Origin: Labrys sp. KNU-23
GTDB lineage: Bacteria; Pseudomonadota; Alphaproteobacteria; Rhizobiales; Labraceae
Length of the DNA: 64,000 nt
Direction: 5' to 3'
Assembly (NCBI RefSeq): GCF_008330945.1
Contig: NZ_CP043488.1
Location: 372,001 to 436,000 of the forward strand
Under the pieces are notes generated by a model. It saw only the letters and a program-made list of their open reading frames with translations, did not search any database and was not told where the DNA came from. Below, piece by piece: positions 36,759-45,974 of the stretch. The position numbers were made by a program, and so were the translations under genes. Every line of letters starts with the position of its first letter. Position 1 is the first letter of the stretch.

Positions 36759-37527
36759 TATCAAGGAAAAGTTCGACTACTGGTTCGACCGGATTACCGA
36801 CCGGCTGATGCGCCGCTGGCCTGGCCCGCGCCTTCGCATACCTATATCGAAGCCGGTGATTTCCTTCACCTTCGACGATGTTCCCGATACCGCGCTGAGC
36901 AATGGCGCGCGCATTCTGGAAAAACACGGCGTGCTCGGTACCTTCTATATCGCCGGCGGGCTGGAAGGGCGCCGTGAACCAGATCGTACCCTGATCACAC
37001 GAGAGGGCTGCGAGTCTCTCCGCCGACAGGGACACGAGATCGGTTGTCATACCTTTTCCCATCGCAAGGTCGCACGTCTGGGGCGGAAGCAGCTCGAACA
37101 AGACCTGGAGCGTAATGAGACCTATCTAGATGCTATCGATCCGCAGGAGCAGCGGCGCAATTTCGCCTATCCCTATAACGCTGGCTCCTTTGCAAACCGG
37201 CGCGTATTCGACGCCCGTTTCACCACCTGCCGCGCCGGTGGGGAGCGCATCAATCGGGGTGCCGTCAATCCGAGCTTCCTCTCGGGCATGGAGATCCGCC
37301 AGCCTGAAGAGCATGCCAGAAATCTCACCGGTCGCGTCGACGAGCTGGTAGCCGAGCCCGGCTGGCTGATCTTCTTCACGCACGACATTGCCACGACGCC
37401 GACGAACTTCGGCTGCACGCCCGAGACTTTCGAGAGGTTGGTGACATACGCCCTGGCAAAAGGCTCCACCGTCTTGCCGGTGAGGGACGCGCTCGCTTTG
37501 TTCGCGGTGGAAGGAGCGCCGTCGTGA
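36751..37527 (+). CDS. Polysaccharide deacetylase (NodB homology domain)
   Basis: This 258-residue protein starts at 36751 inside the end of the polymerase gene. It carries the catalytic motif TFDDVPD (Asp42-Asp43 pair), the metal-binding H-x3-H in CHTFSH (His100 and His104), an FAYPYN motif and the late LIFFTHDI with the conserved His. It lacks a signal peptide, so it would act on cytoplasmic or inner-face substrates, for example lipid-linked N-acetylhexosamine or a nucleotide sugar. It is coupled by overlap to the polymerase and to the next glycosyltransferase, so deacetylation is probably part of repeat-unit synthesis. Confidence 0.9.
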   Translation: MHDIKEKFDYWFDRITDRLMRRWPGPRLRIPISKPVISFTFDDVPDTALSNGARILEKHGVLGTFYIAGGLEGRREPDRTLITREGCESLRRQGHEIGCHTFSHRKVARLGRKQLEQDLERNETYLDAIDPQEQRRNFAYPYNAGSFANRRVFDARFTTCRAGGERINRGAVNPSFLSGMEIRQPEEHARNLTGRVDELVAEPGWLIFFTHDIATTPTNFGCTPETFERLVTYALAKGSTVLPVRDALALFAVEGAPS

Positions 37528-38765
37528 ACAAAGTCTCTGCGTCAAACAGGCTGCTGGCGATCAACAATTACTTCTATCGCCGGGGCGGGGCGGAAGCCAT
37601 CTTCCTTGAGCATATGGCGTTGTTCGACGAGATCGGCTGGGATGTGGTGCCATTCGCCATGCAACATCCCGATAACCAGGCCTCGCCCTGGTCAGATTAT
37701 TTCGTCTCCGAAATCGAGTATGGCCGCGAGAGCGGCTTGCTGACCAAGCTCGCCCAGGCAGGGAAGATAATCTACTCCTTCGAAGCGCAGCGCTCTCTCA
37801 AGGCCTTGCTCGAAAAGACGCGCCCCCAGATTGCGCATGCCCATAATGTCTATCATCACCTGTCACCCGCCATTTTCAGCACGTTGCATGCGGCGGGCGT
37901 TCCCACGGTGATGACCGTGCATGACCTCAAGCTGGCCTGCCCGGCCTATAAGATGCTGGTCGATGGCCAAGTCTGCGAGGCATGCCGGGGCGGACGAATC
38001 CACAATGTCGTACGGCGGCGCTGCATCAAGGGGTCGCTCGCCCTCAGCACTTTGGTGGCGCTGGAGACCGCAGTCCATCGCGGGCTCGGGCTTTACCGCA
38101 ACAAGATCGACAGATTGGTCCTGCCGAGCCGCTTCTACCGCGAAAAACTGATCGAATGGGGCTGGCCGCCCGAGAAGCTGGTCTATGTGCCCAATTTCAT
38201 CGAGCCTCCAAAAGCAAGTGACATGGAAGAGGGCGATTATTTCCTCTATGTGGGACGGCTCGCGCCGGAGAAAGGCCTGCCGACCCTGGTCCAAGCGGCC
38301 GCATTGGCTGGCGTTCGTCTCGTCATCGCAGGCACCGGCCCGGAGGAAGCAGCCTTGCGAGCCCTGGCGGAGAATAGCACGGCGCCCGTGCATTTCGCCG
38401 GTTACGTATCGGGGCGGGCATTGCATGATCTGATCGGGGGAGCCAAGGCATTGGTTCTACCCTCCGAATGGTATGAAAATGCGCCTGTCAGCGTACTCGA
38501 GGCATACGCCTTAGGGCGCCCGGTGATCGGCACGGCGATCGGCGGAATTCCCGAATTGGTGCGCGACAGGCAGACAGGCATGCTGGCTGCCGTGGCCGAT
38601 GCTCCTGACCTTGCGCGGGCGATCGGCGCGATGGCCGACCTGACGGCCCAGGAAAGAGCGGCCCTGGGCGCCGAGGGCAAAGCCTGGGTGGCCAAGGACT
38701 TCTCCGCTTCCGTTTATCGTCAACGCATGCTCGAGCTCTACGCCTCGCTAGGGGTGGACGTATGA
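37524..38765 (+). CDS. Glycosyltransferase family 4 (first)
   Basis: This 413-residue GT-B protein starts at GTG 37524, overlapping the deacetylase stop (GTGA). N-terminal features are NNYFYRRGGAEAIFLEH and HAHNVYHHLSPAIF. The C-terminal nucleotide-binding half has FLYVGRLAPEKGLPTLVQA, the E-x7-E region as EWYENAPVSVLEAYALGRPVIGTAIGGIPELV. A C-x2-C and nearby Cys cluster (ACPAYK, VCEACRGG, RRRCIKG) resembles the metal-binding insert of some capsule GT4 enzymes. It should add one sugar of the repeat unit in the cytoplasm. Confidence 0.9.
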   Translation: MNKVSASNRLLAINNYFYRRGGAEAIFLEHMALFDEIGWDVVPFAMQHPDNQASPWSDYFVSEIEYGRESGLLTKLAQAGKIIYSFEAQRSLKALLEKTRPQIAHAHNVYHHLSPAIFSTLHAAGVPTVMTVHDLKLACPAYKMLVDGQVCEACRGGRIHNVVRRRCIKGSLALSTLVALETAVHRGLGLYRNKIDRLVLPSRFYREKLIEWGWPPEKLVYVPNFIEPPKASDMEEGDYFLYVGRLAPEKGLPTLVQAAALAGVRLVIAGTGPEEAALRALAENSTAPVHFAGYVSGRALHDLIGGAKALVLPSEWYENAPVSVLEAYALGRPVIGTAIGGIPELVRDRQTGMLAAVADAPDLARAIGAMADLTAQERAALGAEGKAWVAKDFSASVYRQRMLELYASLGVDV

Positions 38766-39895
38766 CCAGGATTGGCTCCGGCCGGCGGCCGCGGGTGATG
38801 ATGCTTGGCCTGCGCGGCATTCCCGAGATTCAGGGCGGTGTGGAAAAGCATGTCGAGGAACTCGGCCGCTGGCTCGATGAGAGCTGGGATATTACCGTCA
38901 TTGGACGCAAGCCATATCTGCCTTCATCCAAACCTTATGATGTCGGGCATGTCAGGGTATTGCCAGTCTGGTCCCCCCGCTCGATGAAGTTCGAGGCATT
39001 GGCCCACACACTGTTTGGCGTTCTCCTTGCGGCCGTCAGGCGCCCCGACATTCTGCATATCCACGCGGTCGGGCCTGCCTTGCTGACCCCGTTGGCTCGC
39101 CTATGCGGCTTGCGCACGGTAGTGACCCATCACGGCTATGATTATGATCGGGAGAAATGGGGAGCCTTGGCCAGGCGCGTGCTGAGGCTGGGCGAGGTCG
39201 CCGGCATGCGCTTTGCAAGCCGGCGCATCGCAGTCTCCAACGAGATTGCCCGTACCATGGAGCGGCGTTACAGCGTGCCCACGCGTTTCATTCCCAACGG
39301 TGTGGCCACACGGCAGGGGGCGGCCGACACGGACATCCTGGCCGAGCTCGGCCTGGTATCGCGCCGTTACGTGATTACTGTTGCGCGTATCGTTCCAGAA
39401 AAGCGACAGCACGATCTGATCGCTGCCTTCGAGCAACTTGCGGATCCTTCGCTGCGGCTCGTCCTCGTCGGCGCAGCCGACCACGATGCTGCTTATCCGC
39501 GCGAGGTCGCGGCCCTGGCTGCCCGTGTGCCCGGCGTCATCCTTGCCGGTCGTCGCACCGGAGACGATCTTTTCACCCTTTATGCTCATGCAGGCTTGTT
39601 CGTACTGCCCTCCAGTCATGAAGGCATGCCACTTGTTCTGCTGGAAGCCCTGGGGGCCGGGGCACCCGTTCTCGCCAGCGGCATCACCGCCAATCGTGAG
39701 CTCGGTCTGCCGGAAGAGGATTATTTCCCGGTGGGCGATGTGCCGGCCCTCAGCCGCGCCATGCGTAAAAAATTTGCAACGCCTTTCGATCCCGCGGCTT
39801 CGATGGAACGCAGCCAATGGGTAAAGCAAGCCTATAGTTGGCAGAGGGTGGCTCAGCAGGTTGCCGACATCTATACGGATCTCCTTGCCGTCTAG
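38762..39895 (+). CDS. Glycosyltransferase family 4 (second)
   Basis: This 377-residue GT-B protein overlaps the previous gene by ATGA at 38762. The N-terminal half has GLRGIPEIQGGVEKHVEELG (acceptor loop), HIHAVGPALLTPLARLCG and VTHHGYDYDREKWG. The C-terminal half has VARIVPEKRQHDLIAAF and the motif PSSHEGMPLVLLEALGAGAPVLAS with the conserved E-x7-E. The opening resembles rhamnosyl- and mannosyltransferases of exopolysaccharide loci (RfaB-type). It is the last gene of the plus-strand run, and no terminator hairpin was seen after it. Confidence 0.9.
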   Translation: MTRIGSGRRPRVMMLGLRGIPEIQGGVEKHVEELGRWLDESWDITVIGRKPYLPSSKPYDVGHVRVLPVWSPRSMKFEALAHTLFGVLLAAVRRPDILHIHAVGPALLTPLARLCGLRTVVTHHGYDYDREKWGALARRVLRLGEVAGMRFASRRIAVSNEIARTMERRYSVPTRFIPNGVATRQGAADTDILAELGLVSRRYVITVARIVPEKRQHDLIAAFEQLADPSLRLVLVGAADHDAAYPREVAALAARVPGVILAGRRTGDDLFTLYAHAGLFVLPSSHEGMPLVLLEALGAGAPVLASGITANRELGLPEEDYFPVGDVPALSRAMRKKFATPFDPAASMERSQWVKQAYSWQRVAQQVADIYTDLLAV

Positions 39896-40401
39896 CGAGA
39901 CCAGCGCAAGTTTGTCTGCTTGTCGCTGCAGTTAATGATCTCAACCCTACTATTTGCACATTTCCGCCTGAGCATGACTTCGAGCAGCGGAGAGACAGCC
40001 ATTTCATCAAAGACCAGCCATGTGTCTGCGACATAAGGCTGAGTGAGGATGATTGTCATCGATCATAGGGCCATGTGAAGTGGCCGGAGTTCATCGCGGC
40101 TTTGGATGCAGCCAAGGCTGTAATACGACAGCTCAGATATGGACGTTCTCTAGCGGCGAGGCCGACTTTGGCGAGAATTTGCCGAAGCTCGACTCAATCC
40201 CGGCAGCAACTATGCCTTGATACCGATATCACAGCGGGCCTCGCTATTTTGGAGCTGCGCCCTGGTCGTGCGGCAATCACCCCCACGGAAGCCACCTCTG
40301 AGAGAATGCCGTATAGGAATATATCAATATTGGTTACGATCCGTAGATATTTTTTCCCAAATGCGAGGGGTGTAATTTCGGTTCATTTTACGTTCATTTA
40401 A
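39896..40401. other. Intergenic, no gene seen
   Basis: About 500 bases without a convincing frame. The last 100 bases are AT-rich and lead into the promoter of the secreted GCG-type protein. Confidence 0.35.
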
Positions 40402-40418
40402 AATTACGTAACGTAATT
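40402..40418. promoter_or_regulatory. Perfect palindrome in a promoter, operator candidate
   Basis: The 17-bp sequence AATTACGTAACGTAATT is a perfect inverted repeat with 8-base arms and one central base, 22 bases upstream of the ATG at 40441. A related half (TTTACGTTC) lies 14 bases further up. Its position over the expected start of transcription suggests a repressor site. Confidence 0.5.
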
Positions 40419-40440
40419 ACCGTTGTTGATGGAGGAATCA

Positions 40441-40779
40441 ATGAAGAGATCAATTCTCGCTGCGATAACGGTGCTGTATGGCTTCGGCATGACAATTTCC
40501 ACGGCGTCTGCTTTGAGTGTCACGTCGATCCGACATGACGGTGCGGGGTTCGTTCAAAATGTTCGAGATGGTTGCGGTCGCGGCTACCATCCAAATCGTT
40601 GGGGGCGGTGTGTTCCCAGTGATGATCGCTATCGGTCGGGGCCGACAATTCGCCTCGGCGGCGGCGGCATCAGAATCGATGATGGACGACGCTATCAGCG
40701 ACCGGGCGATGATTATTCGGTGCCCCGTCCTCGGCCTCAACCCCGCTATAATCGCGACTATGAGGACGACGGTAACTGA
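40441..40779 (+). CDS. Small secreted GCG-motif protein
   Basis: The ATG at 40441 follows GGAGG and gives 112 residues: a signal peptide (about 1-24, ending STASA), then the motif GCGRGYHPNRWGRCVPS at about 45-60, which matches the Gly-Cys-Gly ... N-x-x-G-x-C-V-P pattern common in small secreted proteins of Rhizobiales. The tail is rich in Arg, Pro, Tyr and Asp. The two Cys probably form a disulfide. The function is unknown. A palindromic operator candidate sits directly upstream. Confidence 0.75.
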   Translation: MKRSILAAITVLYGFGMTISTASALSVTSIRHDGAGFVQNVRDGCGRGYHPNRWGRCVPSDDRYRSGPTIRLGGGGIRIDDGRRYQRPGDDYSVPRPRPQPRYNRDYEDDGN

Positions 40780-41120
40780 CCCCCTTGTCCCGGCGGCGCT
40801 TGCAGGATGAATGTGAGCGGAGGCTCGTTGAGTGGTGCGAACCTCTCGATTTTCGGGGGCGCATAGAGCGGGATAGCCGAGGAGAGGGTAAGGCTCGGCC
40901 AGTCCAGGTCTTTATCCGGTTCCTTGCCTGCCTCGAGGTCGATCCCCGCAAATCCTGAACACAATTCCATTCATGCGAGGGACCGGTGCTTTTCCAGAGA
41001 CGGGCTGAAAAGTTCAGCTCGTTTCTAACGGTCTGTCTCGCATTGGCGGACTTCCGTCCTCCGTGGATTTGGGCGATCAAATTGACGAGCGCGGTTTCCG
41101 GCTTGGGCAGGAACAGCATA

Positions 41121-41327
41121 ATGGACGACAATCAGGACGAGCTTCTGCTGGCATACTATCGAAAATGGGCTGTCGATGCGGGCATTCCCAAACGCCTGAT
41201 CAACATGGTGGAGAAGGTCGCACGGGAAGACCACAAGCTTTATCCGGATCAGAGCATTTCAGGCATGTTCTATGGATTAGTCCGTCATTTGGTTGCGCCG
41301 AATGCACCTTGGAGTGGGCACGCCTAG
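41121..41327 (+). CDS. Small MDDN-type protein, full-length paralogue
   Basis: From the ATG at 41121 (CAGGAAC upstream) the protein has 68 residues. The opening MDDNQDE, the helix RKWAVDAGIPKRLINMVEKVA and YPDQSISGMFYGLVRHLV match the shorter protein at 9423-9581. It looks fully helical, with a basic/hydrophobic C-terminal helix that the shorter copy lacks. A longer frame to 40986 is open, but the paralogue and the RBS fix the start here. The function is unknown. Confidence 0.6.
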   Translation: MDDNQDELLLAYYRKWAVDAGIPKRLINMVEKVAREDHKLYPDQSISGMFYGLVRHLVAPNAPWSGHA

Positions 41328-41364
41328 AGCAAAGCGCGTTCAGGTGTGAACGCTTGTTTGCTCT
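41326..41364 (+). terminator. Long imperfect hairpin overlapping the stop codon
   Basis: AGAGCAAAGCGCGTTCA (41326-) pairs with TGAACGCTTGTTTGCTCT (to 41364) around a GGTG loop with a few mismatches. It begins in the TAG stop of the small gene and is followed by AACTCTTT. It may be a terminator or a copy of a dispersed palindromic repeat. Confidence 0.5.
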
Positions 41365-41990
41365 AACTCTTTGGTTCGACGCGTCTTTGCGATTTGAGGC
41401 GATTCAGTCAAATCACAAAACGCTATAGGAGGCAGTATCAGAGTCTTCGGATACCGGAGACTCGCAAAGTGGGCCGTGGGTTACCAGAGGTTTGCGACAA
41501 ACCCGCTTGGCTGGTTCAATTGTCCATACTGGGAGAAAAGCCGGCCTTGGCCGTCTATGCGGTCAGTCACGCACGTTTGACGAAGCGCCTGTTAGGCTAG
41601 CGTCTGATTGCTTAAAATACGGGTTTGCCTAGCTCTTTTTCAAGCCTGTCGATCACCGGGCGTGTCAGCCAACCAGTGCTGGAGATGAAAAGTGCACCAC
41701 TATTACTATCGAAGAGTTGCGTCGCTTCCTTAAAAATGACGGCGCAATGAGTGGAATCTTGTTTCTTGCCTTTAGCAGATGTTGGTTCCGGCTCTGATGT
41801 CAGGTGACGTTGTCATCGAAGACAACCTGCCGGCGTGCGAGGACCGGCGTTGGGCAATCCAACAAGGGCCTAAGGGATGTTGTCGTAGCGGTCCTCGATG
41901 AGTTCATCCCGGTCGAGTGCGCCCTGCCGTCCTCTAGAGCCTTCGCAGCGCAGCTTAACCCGGTGTCCTGTCATGTTGATGGCTGCCTGA
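41365..41990. other. Intergenic, no confident gene
   Basis: Frames at 41394-41600 (plus) and 41804-42076 (plus) are open, but the second lies opposite the end of the GNAT-like gene and neither shows a domain. Confidence 0.3.
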
Positions 41991-43097
41991 TTAATAGAAA
42001 TCCAAAGCAATACGGCTCCAGGCCTCACCGGCAAGACCGCCGAGAAAAATGTTGTGACGGTCGATCGCCTCGTTGACTTCATGATGACGCGAGGAGACGC
42101 AGGTGTGAGCCTTGTGTTTGTAAAATAATGTCCGGTGCTTCGAAAAGGCTTCCAAGAATCGGGGCTGTAGCGGCCCCCGCGCGGCAATATGGCCAGTGGC
42201 GTCGAGATAATGCAACATCTGCCCGACCACCAGATCATTGTCCTTCGGCGAGGCCGTCAGAACGTTGAGGACCTTCGCGATGGAACCTGGCTTGCCAAAG
42301 AAGACGTAACAACCGCACGGCCGGCCGGAGGCGTCGTATACACATCGCATCTGCAGGGGGCCGTCAGACCGGTAAAGGGATGCCATGTGTAGGATCCAGG
42401 CTATCTCAGGCTTCGACCAAACGGGGCGTACCGAATAGTCCGCCATAAAGGCGCTGGCCTGTTCCTGGAAGGCGTCTACACCGATCGCTTCGTCGCGCAC
42501 GCCGGGACTTGCTTCATGGGAAGGAGATTTACCGATGCGCTCGATCAGGGCGTCAGCTATCCTGGAAAGGGGGAGTAAGGCCGTCTTTTGTAGAACGGAA
42601 GCAGGGGACTTCAAGCGGCAAACCGCATACCCCGCACGTTTGAATATGCAGCACCATTCAAGGCTCTCTGCCGGCAGTGTAAGACCACCGACAGCTTTGA
42701 AATGTCTTGCCGAGATTGGTGCGGCGCTATCGGTGAAGCACAAGTCCTGATTTCGAGCTCGTAGCATGTGCAAGGTGAGCTGGGCGGCGCCCGAGGTCGA
42801 CGTATCAGGGTCGGTCATGAATGTGCCCATGATGCGGGCAATCACAATTCGTTCGTTCACATGATATTGCATCGGAACCGCAGACATGACGCTGTCTATG
42901 CGCCCATCTGCGGCCTCATGCACAAAGCCTCCATGCGCTGGGTCATAGGATGGGCTGCCAAAAAAGAGGTTCTTGAAATAGCTATTGAAGTCCGCGGACG
43001 AAGGGGACGCCTTATTGCGAAATATCCTGAAATACAGCGCGCCGATCTGCGGGATGTCTTCAATACGCATGGGTCGAATTTGCGTTTTTTTATTCAT
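41991..43097 (-). CDS. GNAT-like N-acetyltransferase family protein (paralogue 2)
   Basis: From the ATG at 43097 the protein has 368 residues. It is colinear with the 367-residue protein at 19356-20459: the same opening (IRPMRIEDIPQIGALYFRIFR), the block VRPVWSKPEIAWILHMASLYRSDG and the end DRHNIFLGGLAGEAWSR. DNA similarity is also visible over the 3' end. It stands alone, 2 kb outside the exopolysaccharide locus, with an AT-rich upstream region. It may be a duplicate with a changed substrate or regulation. A start at 43163 is open but the paralogue argues against it. Confidence 0.65.
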   Translation of the reverse strand: MNKKTQIRPMRIEDIPQIGALYFRIFRNKASPSSADFNSYFKNLFFGSPSYDPAHGGFVHEAADGRIDSVMSAVPMQYHVNERIVIARIMGTFMTDPDTSTSGAAQLTLHMLRARNQDLCFTDSAAPISARHFKAVGGLTLPAESLEWCCIFKRAGYAVCRLKSPASVLQKTALLPLSRIADALIERIGKSPSHEASPGVRDEAIGVDAFQEQASAFMADYSVRPVWSKPEIAWILHMASLYRSDGPLQMRCVYDASGRPCGCYVFFGKPGSIAKVLNVLTASPKDNDLVVGQMLHYLDATGHIAARGPLQPRFLEAFSKHRTLFYKHKAHTCVSSRHHEVNEAIDRHNIFLGGLAGEAWSRIALDFY

Positions 43098-43578
43098 GTG
43101 TCCCAATTCCGGATCGTAGTGATTGCCACTGGGGTGATCAGAAAATAATGAAGATAATATCAATTATTTTCATATTTCTATAAGTCAATTCCATCTAAAT
43201 TTGGCCATTTTTGGGCAAATATATACAATACTATCCCCAAAATCTTTCGATCTTTCGAATTAAATATATACCTATATTGATAGAATTTGATATCTATCGG
43301 ACAGTGGCTTGCCTTTTTTGCAAGGACATCTAGAAAGGTAGTCAACCTCTGGTGTGCTCCCTTGGGGAATTGTCACTATCGGCGTAAATTCATGTGATCC
43401 GAGGCAGCCATTAAGAGAGACTCCATGCGCGAGGATCAAACAGACTGAAGACAGAGATCAGTGCTCCCGGTAGGGGCGCGGAGGTCGATTCATGACATCT
43501 GGAGCGTCGGACCTGAAACTGGAATCGAGGTTTCCCTTGGAATGCAATTTGTGATTCACCGTTCTTGGAAGGTGGATC
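43098..43578. other. Intergenic, strongly AT-rich
   Basis: The stretch 43140-43300 is one of the most AT-rich of the window and probably holds the promoter of the GNAT-like gene. No gene is seen. Confidence 0.4.
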
Positions 43579-44072
43579 ATGGGAAAGAGCTCTTCTCAGG
43601 ATCTTCGCTCGCGGATTGTCAGCTTTGTTGAGAGCGGATATTCGCGTCGAGCATCGGCTCGTCATTTTGAAGTGAACGAGAGCTTCGTTGTGAAGCCGCT
43701 GCAGCGTGTGGTGGCCTAAGGATAAGGGACGCCCGCGCGTCAGGGGCGTCCTCCTCGCGGAGGTAAACTGGCTGGAGCTGCCGGTTTCCTGATCGGTGTT
43801 GTGGAAGGAAGATCCGACGTCACCATGCCGGAACTGGCCGCCCGGCTCGAAGAAGTCCACAAATTGCGGGCTGCTCCTGCTGTGCTGTCGCGCTTTTCTC
43901 GCCCGATCTCAATCCCATCGATATGGCCTTTGCCAAATTCAAAGCCCATCTGAGGGCAGCTGCCGCTCGAACCTTCGAACAGCTCTGGAACGCAATAGGC
44001 AATATCTGTGATCTCTTCAGCCCAAAAGAATGCTGGAACTATCTTAACGACGCTAGCTATGCGTCTGATTAA
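43579..44072 (+). pseudogene. IS630-family remnant with the core deleted
   Basis: The N-terminal helix-turn-helix is readable from the ATG at 43579 (SSSQDLRSRIVSFVESGYSRRASARHF), followed after a frame change by a second HTH piece (FLIGVVEGRSDVTMPELAARLEEVH). Then the sequence jumps to the C-terminal end of the transposase (LNPIDMAFAKFKAHLRAAAARTFEQLW ... CWNYLNDASYASD in shifted frames). The DDE core between them is missing. It differs clearly from the intact IS630 copy at 16852. Confidence 0.7.
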
Positions 44073-44564
44073 ATGTCCGATACTCTAAGACCCATGGCGG
44101 ACGGGCTTATGGGAGCTTTATCACCCATCCGTGTGACGCGATATCGGTTGTGGGCAGGTGTGCCGCTCTTCCACCTGCTCTCAAAGGTCAGCTGCGTATT
44201 TTGGGTCCGAGGAGAACGCCTACGGCCCGTTGCAGTTGTACGTTTCTGATACAGGCCGTGGACTGGGACCATGCCGTTAAGGCCGGCATTGATCTGCCCA
44301 AAAACGGGAAGCGTGACGTCGACTTCGCTCTCGATGAAGCTCGTCATCGAGGTTGGCGCCAATTCGTCATTGGCGGCCGCGGGCCGGTATCGGGCATGCA
44401 GTATTTCCATCGCGGCGAGGATTGCTGCCTTCCGTACGCACGCTGCTCGATTTTCTTGCCGACGTAAGCAGCGTCTTGGCGACTGGCGTTGCAAGCGGTC
44501 CCAACATCGGTGACCTTGGTTGATGCCGGCTTCGTCGAGAATGCCGGGTTTGGGTTTACTGCCT
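44073..44564. other. Intergenic with ambiguous frames
   Basis: Both strands are open for over 300 bases (plus 44150-44467, minus 44069-44494). Neither product shows a recognisable domain or a good ribosome site, so I do not call a gene. Confidence 0.3.
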
Positions 44565-44777
44565 TCAGAGCAAGGCGATGCTTTCTAAATCGGGATCGAT
44601 CCATACGGTGTCGTCGACGTCGGACTCGTTGAGGCCAAGGACATTCATGGCGCGCTTGACCTGTGTATTCCAGGAAGGCGCCGCATCTATCTCAGGATTG
44701 CTGCTATCGGAGGACCGTTGCGACTTCGATAGTTCGATAACGGCCTTCTCGTTCGTGACCTGCTTGCGCTCCTGCAT
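44565..44777 (-). CDS. Hypothetical small acidic protein
   Basis: The ATG at 44777 has GAGGGAG at good spacing and gives 70 residues. The N-terminal half is polar (Glu, Lys, Ser) and the C-terminal half acidic (SDVDDTVWIDPDLESIALL). No signal peptide or family is recognised. The strong RBS is the main support. Confidence 0.45.
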   Translation of the reverse strand: MQERKQVTNEKAVIELSKSQRSSDSSNPEIDAAPSWNTQVKRAMNVLGLNESDVDDTVWIDPDLESIALL

Positions 44778-44780
44778 CAC

Positions 44781-45974
44781 ACTAGCTCCCTCGTCGGCGG
44801 CTGTGCATAGGACCGCAGGAGTGCGTTGCCATCAAGCAGGGCACCCGCGCGGTGTTCCTCCTGTCGCCATCCGTGGAGGAACGTAGAGTTGCCATCACCC
44901 TAGCACGGGCTTCGATGCCGACATACCTGCTCCTTCGGCAACCGTTGGGGCAGCGGATGCCGTCGAACAGGATTTACGGTCCTTTCGAACTCGCTGTCGG
45001 CAACGGAGCGCCAGTCTGGCAGGTGCACTTCGCTCGAAAATTCCGGGGTTTCGCGTCGATTGATGTGTCGCCCCTCGACCGTCGACAGTATGCCAGGACG
45101 CAGCCTTGCTTTCCTTCGCTGTCCAGAAGGCCTCCCAGATCATCCATGTCGAGGAGATCACGGGTCAATTTCATCTTGCCACGGCCGCAGATATCTCGCC
45201 CTGGCAAGGAGCAGCGCTTCATGAAAGACCGGGTCTGCGGGATCGAGCGGCAGACCCAAGAACGAGGATTCGCCGACGAGCATGCAGGGGAGATCGTTCG
45301 TTATCAAGCCGTCTCCGACGGAATGGAAGAAAACCAGGGCGCCATATGGGCGGGTGTCTGATGAGCGCAGTCGTGGGACTGTCGATGATCGGCCTCTAGC
45401 GTGGCGAATTGCGTCTCGCATCGAGCGGTGGCTGCTCTTGAGAACGACGGAGCACTTCGAAAGTTGAGGCGAAAAGTGAACGACCCACCGATGCCCGGTG
45501 CAACGATCGATATGCACGCCCGTTCGGCCGTCCTCTTTTCCAGATCGCGAGGGCTCCGATTGCAACCCCGGTACCAACGTCCACATAGTGGGATCAGCGA
45601 ACGTCCAAATGACGGCGTGAAACATCACCCCTCCCCTGACAGTGGAGGGGTAGGCATGTCTCCGCCAAAATTGACAATAGGTTTACGAAAGAGCCAGAAT
45701 ATTTTCTGATAAGGCGTTATTTTCATCGATATAAGCCTATTTACAGATGATCAAAATAGTGTATCAAATTTGCAACATGAGGTTGTAAAACGGCACCATG
45801 ATGTCGATAAATCGCCTTATTCTGTTGCCTCAAAATTCAAATTGCACTCACCTTAAGGAAGGGTTCTTTGGAATCTTTTCGAGAACGCAGGAATGCGTTC
45901 AGAATCTCGCAATCGATTGAAGTGCAATGGAGCGCTTTTAATCAGAAAAATCGTACTGTCTCGGAGGTCATAAA
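44781..45974. other. Long gap upstream of the porin
   Basis: About 1.2 kb without a secure gene. A minus-strand frame at 45158-45628 contains a protein-like end (ALVFFHSVGDGLITNDLP, GLPLDPADPVFHEALLLARARYL) but no recognisable family, and may be a decayed gene. A perfect 8-bp hairpin (ACCCCTCC ... GGAGGGGT) lies at 45627-45651. The last ~250 bases are AT-rich and form the promoter and a possible long leader of the porin. Confidence 0.35.

Noticed and set aside
44069..44494. Open frames on both strands
   Set aside because: Neither product is recognisable and both lack start signals; they may be decayed sequence.
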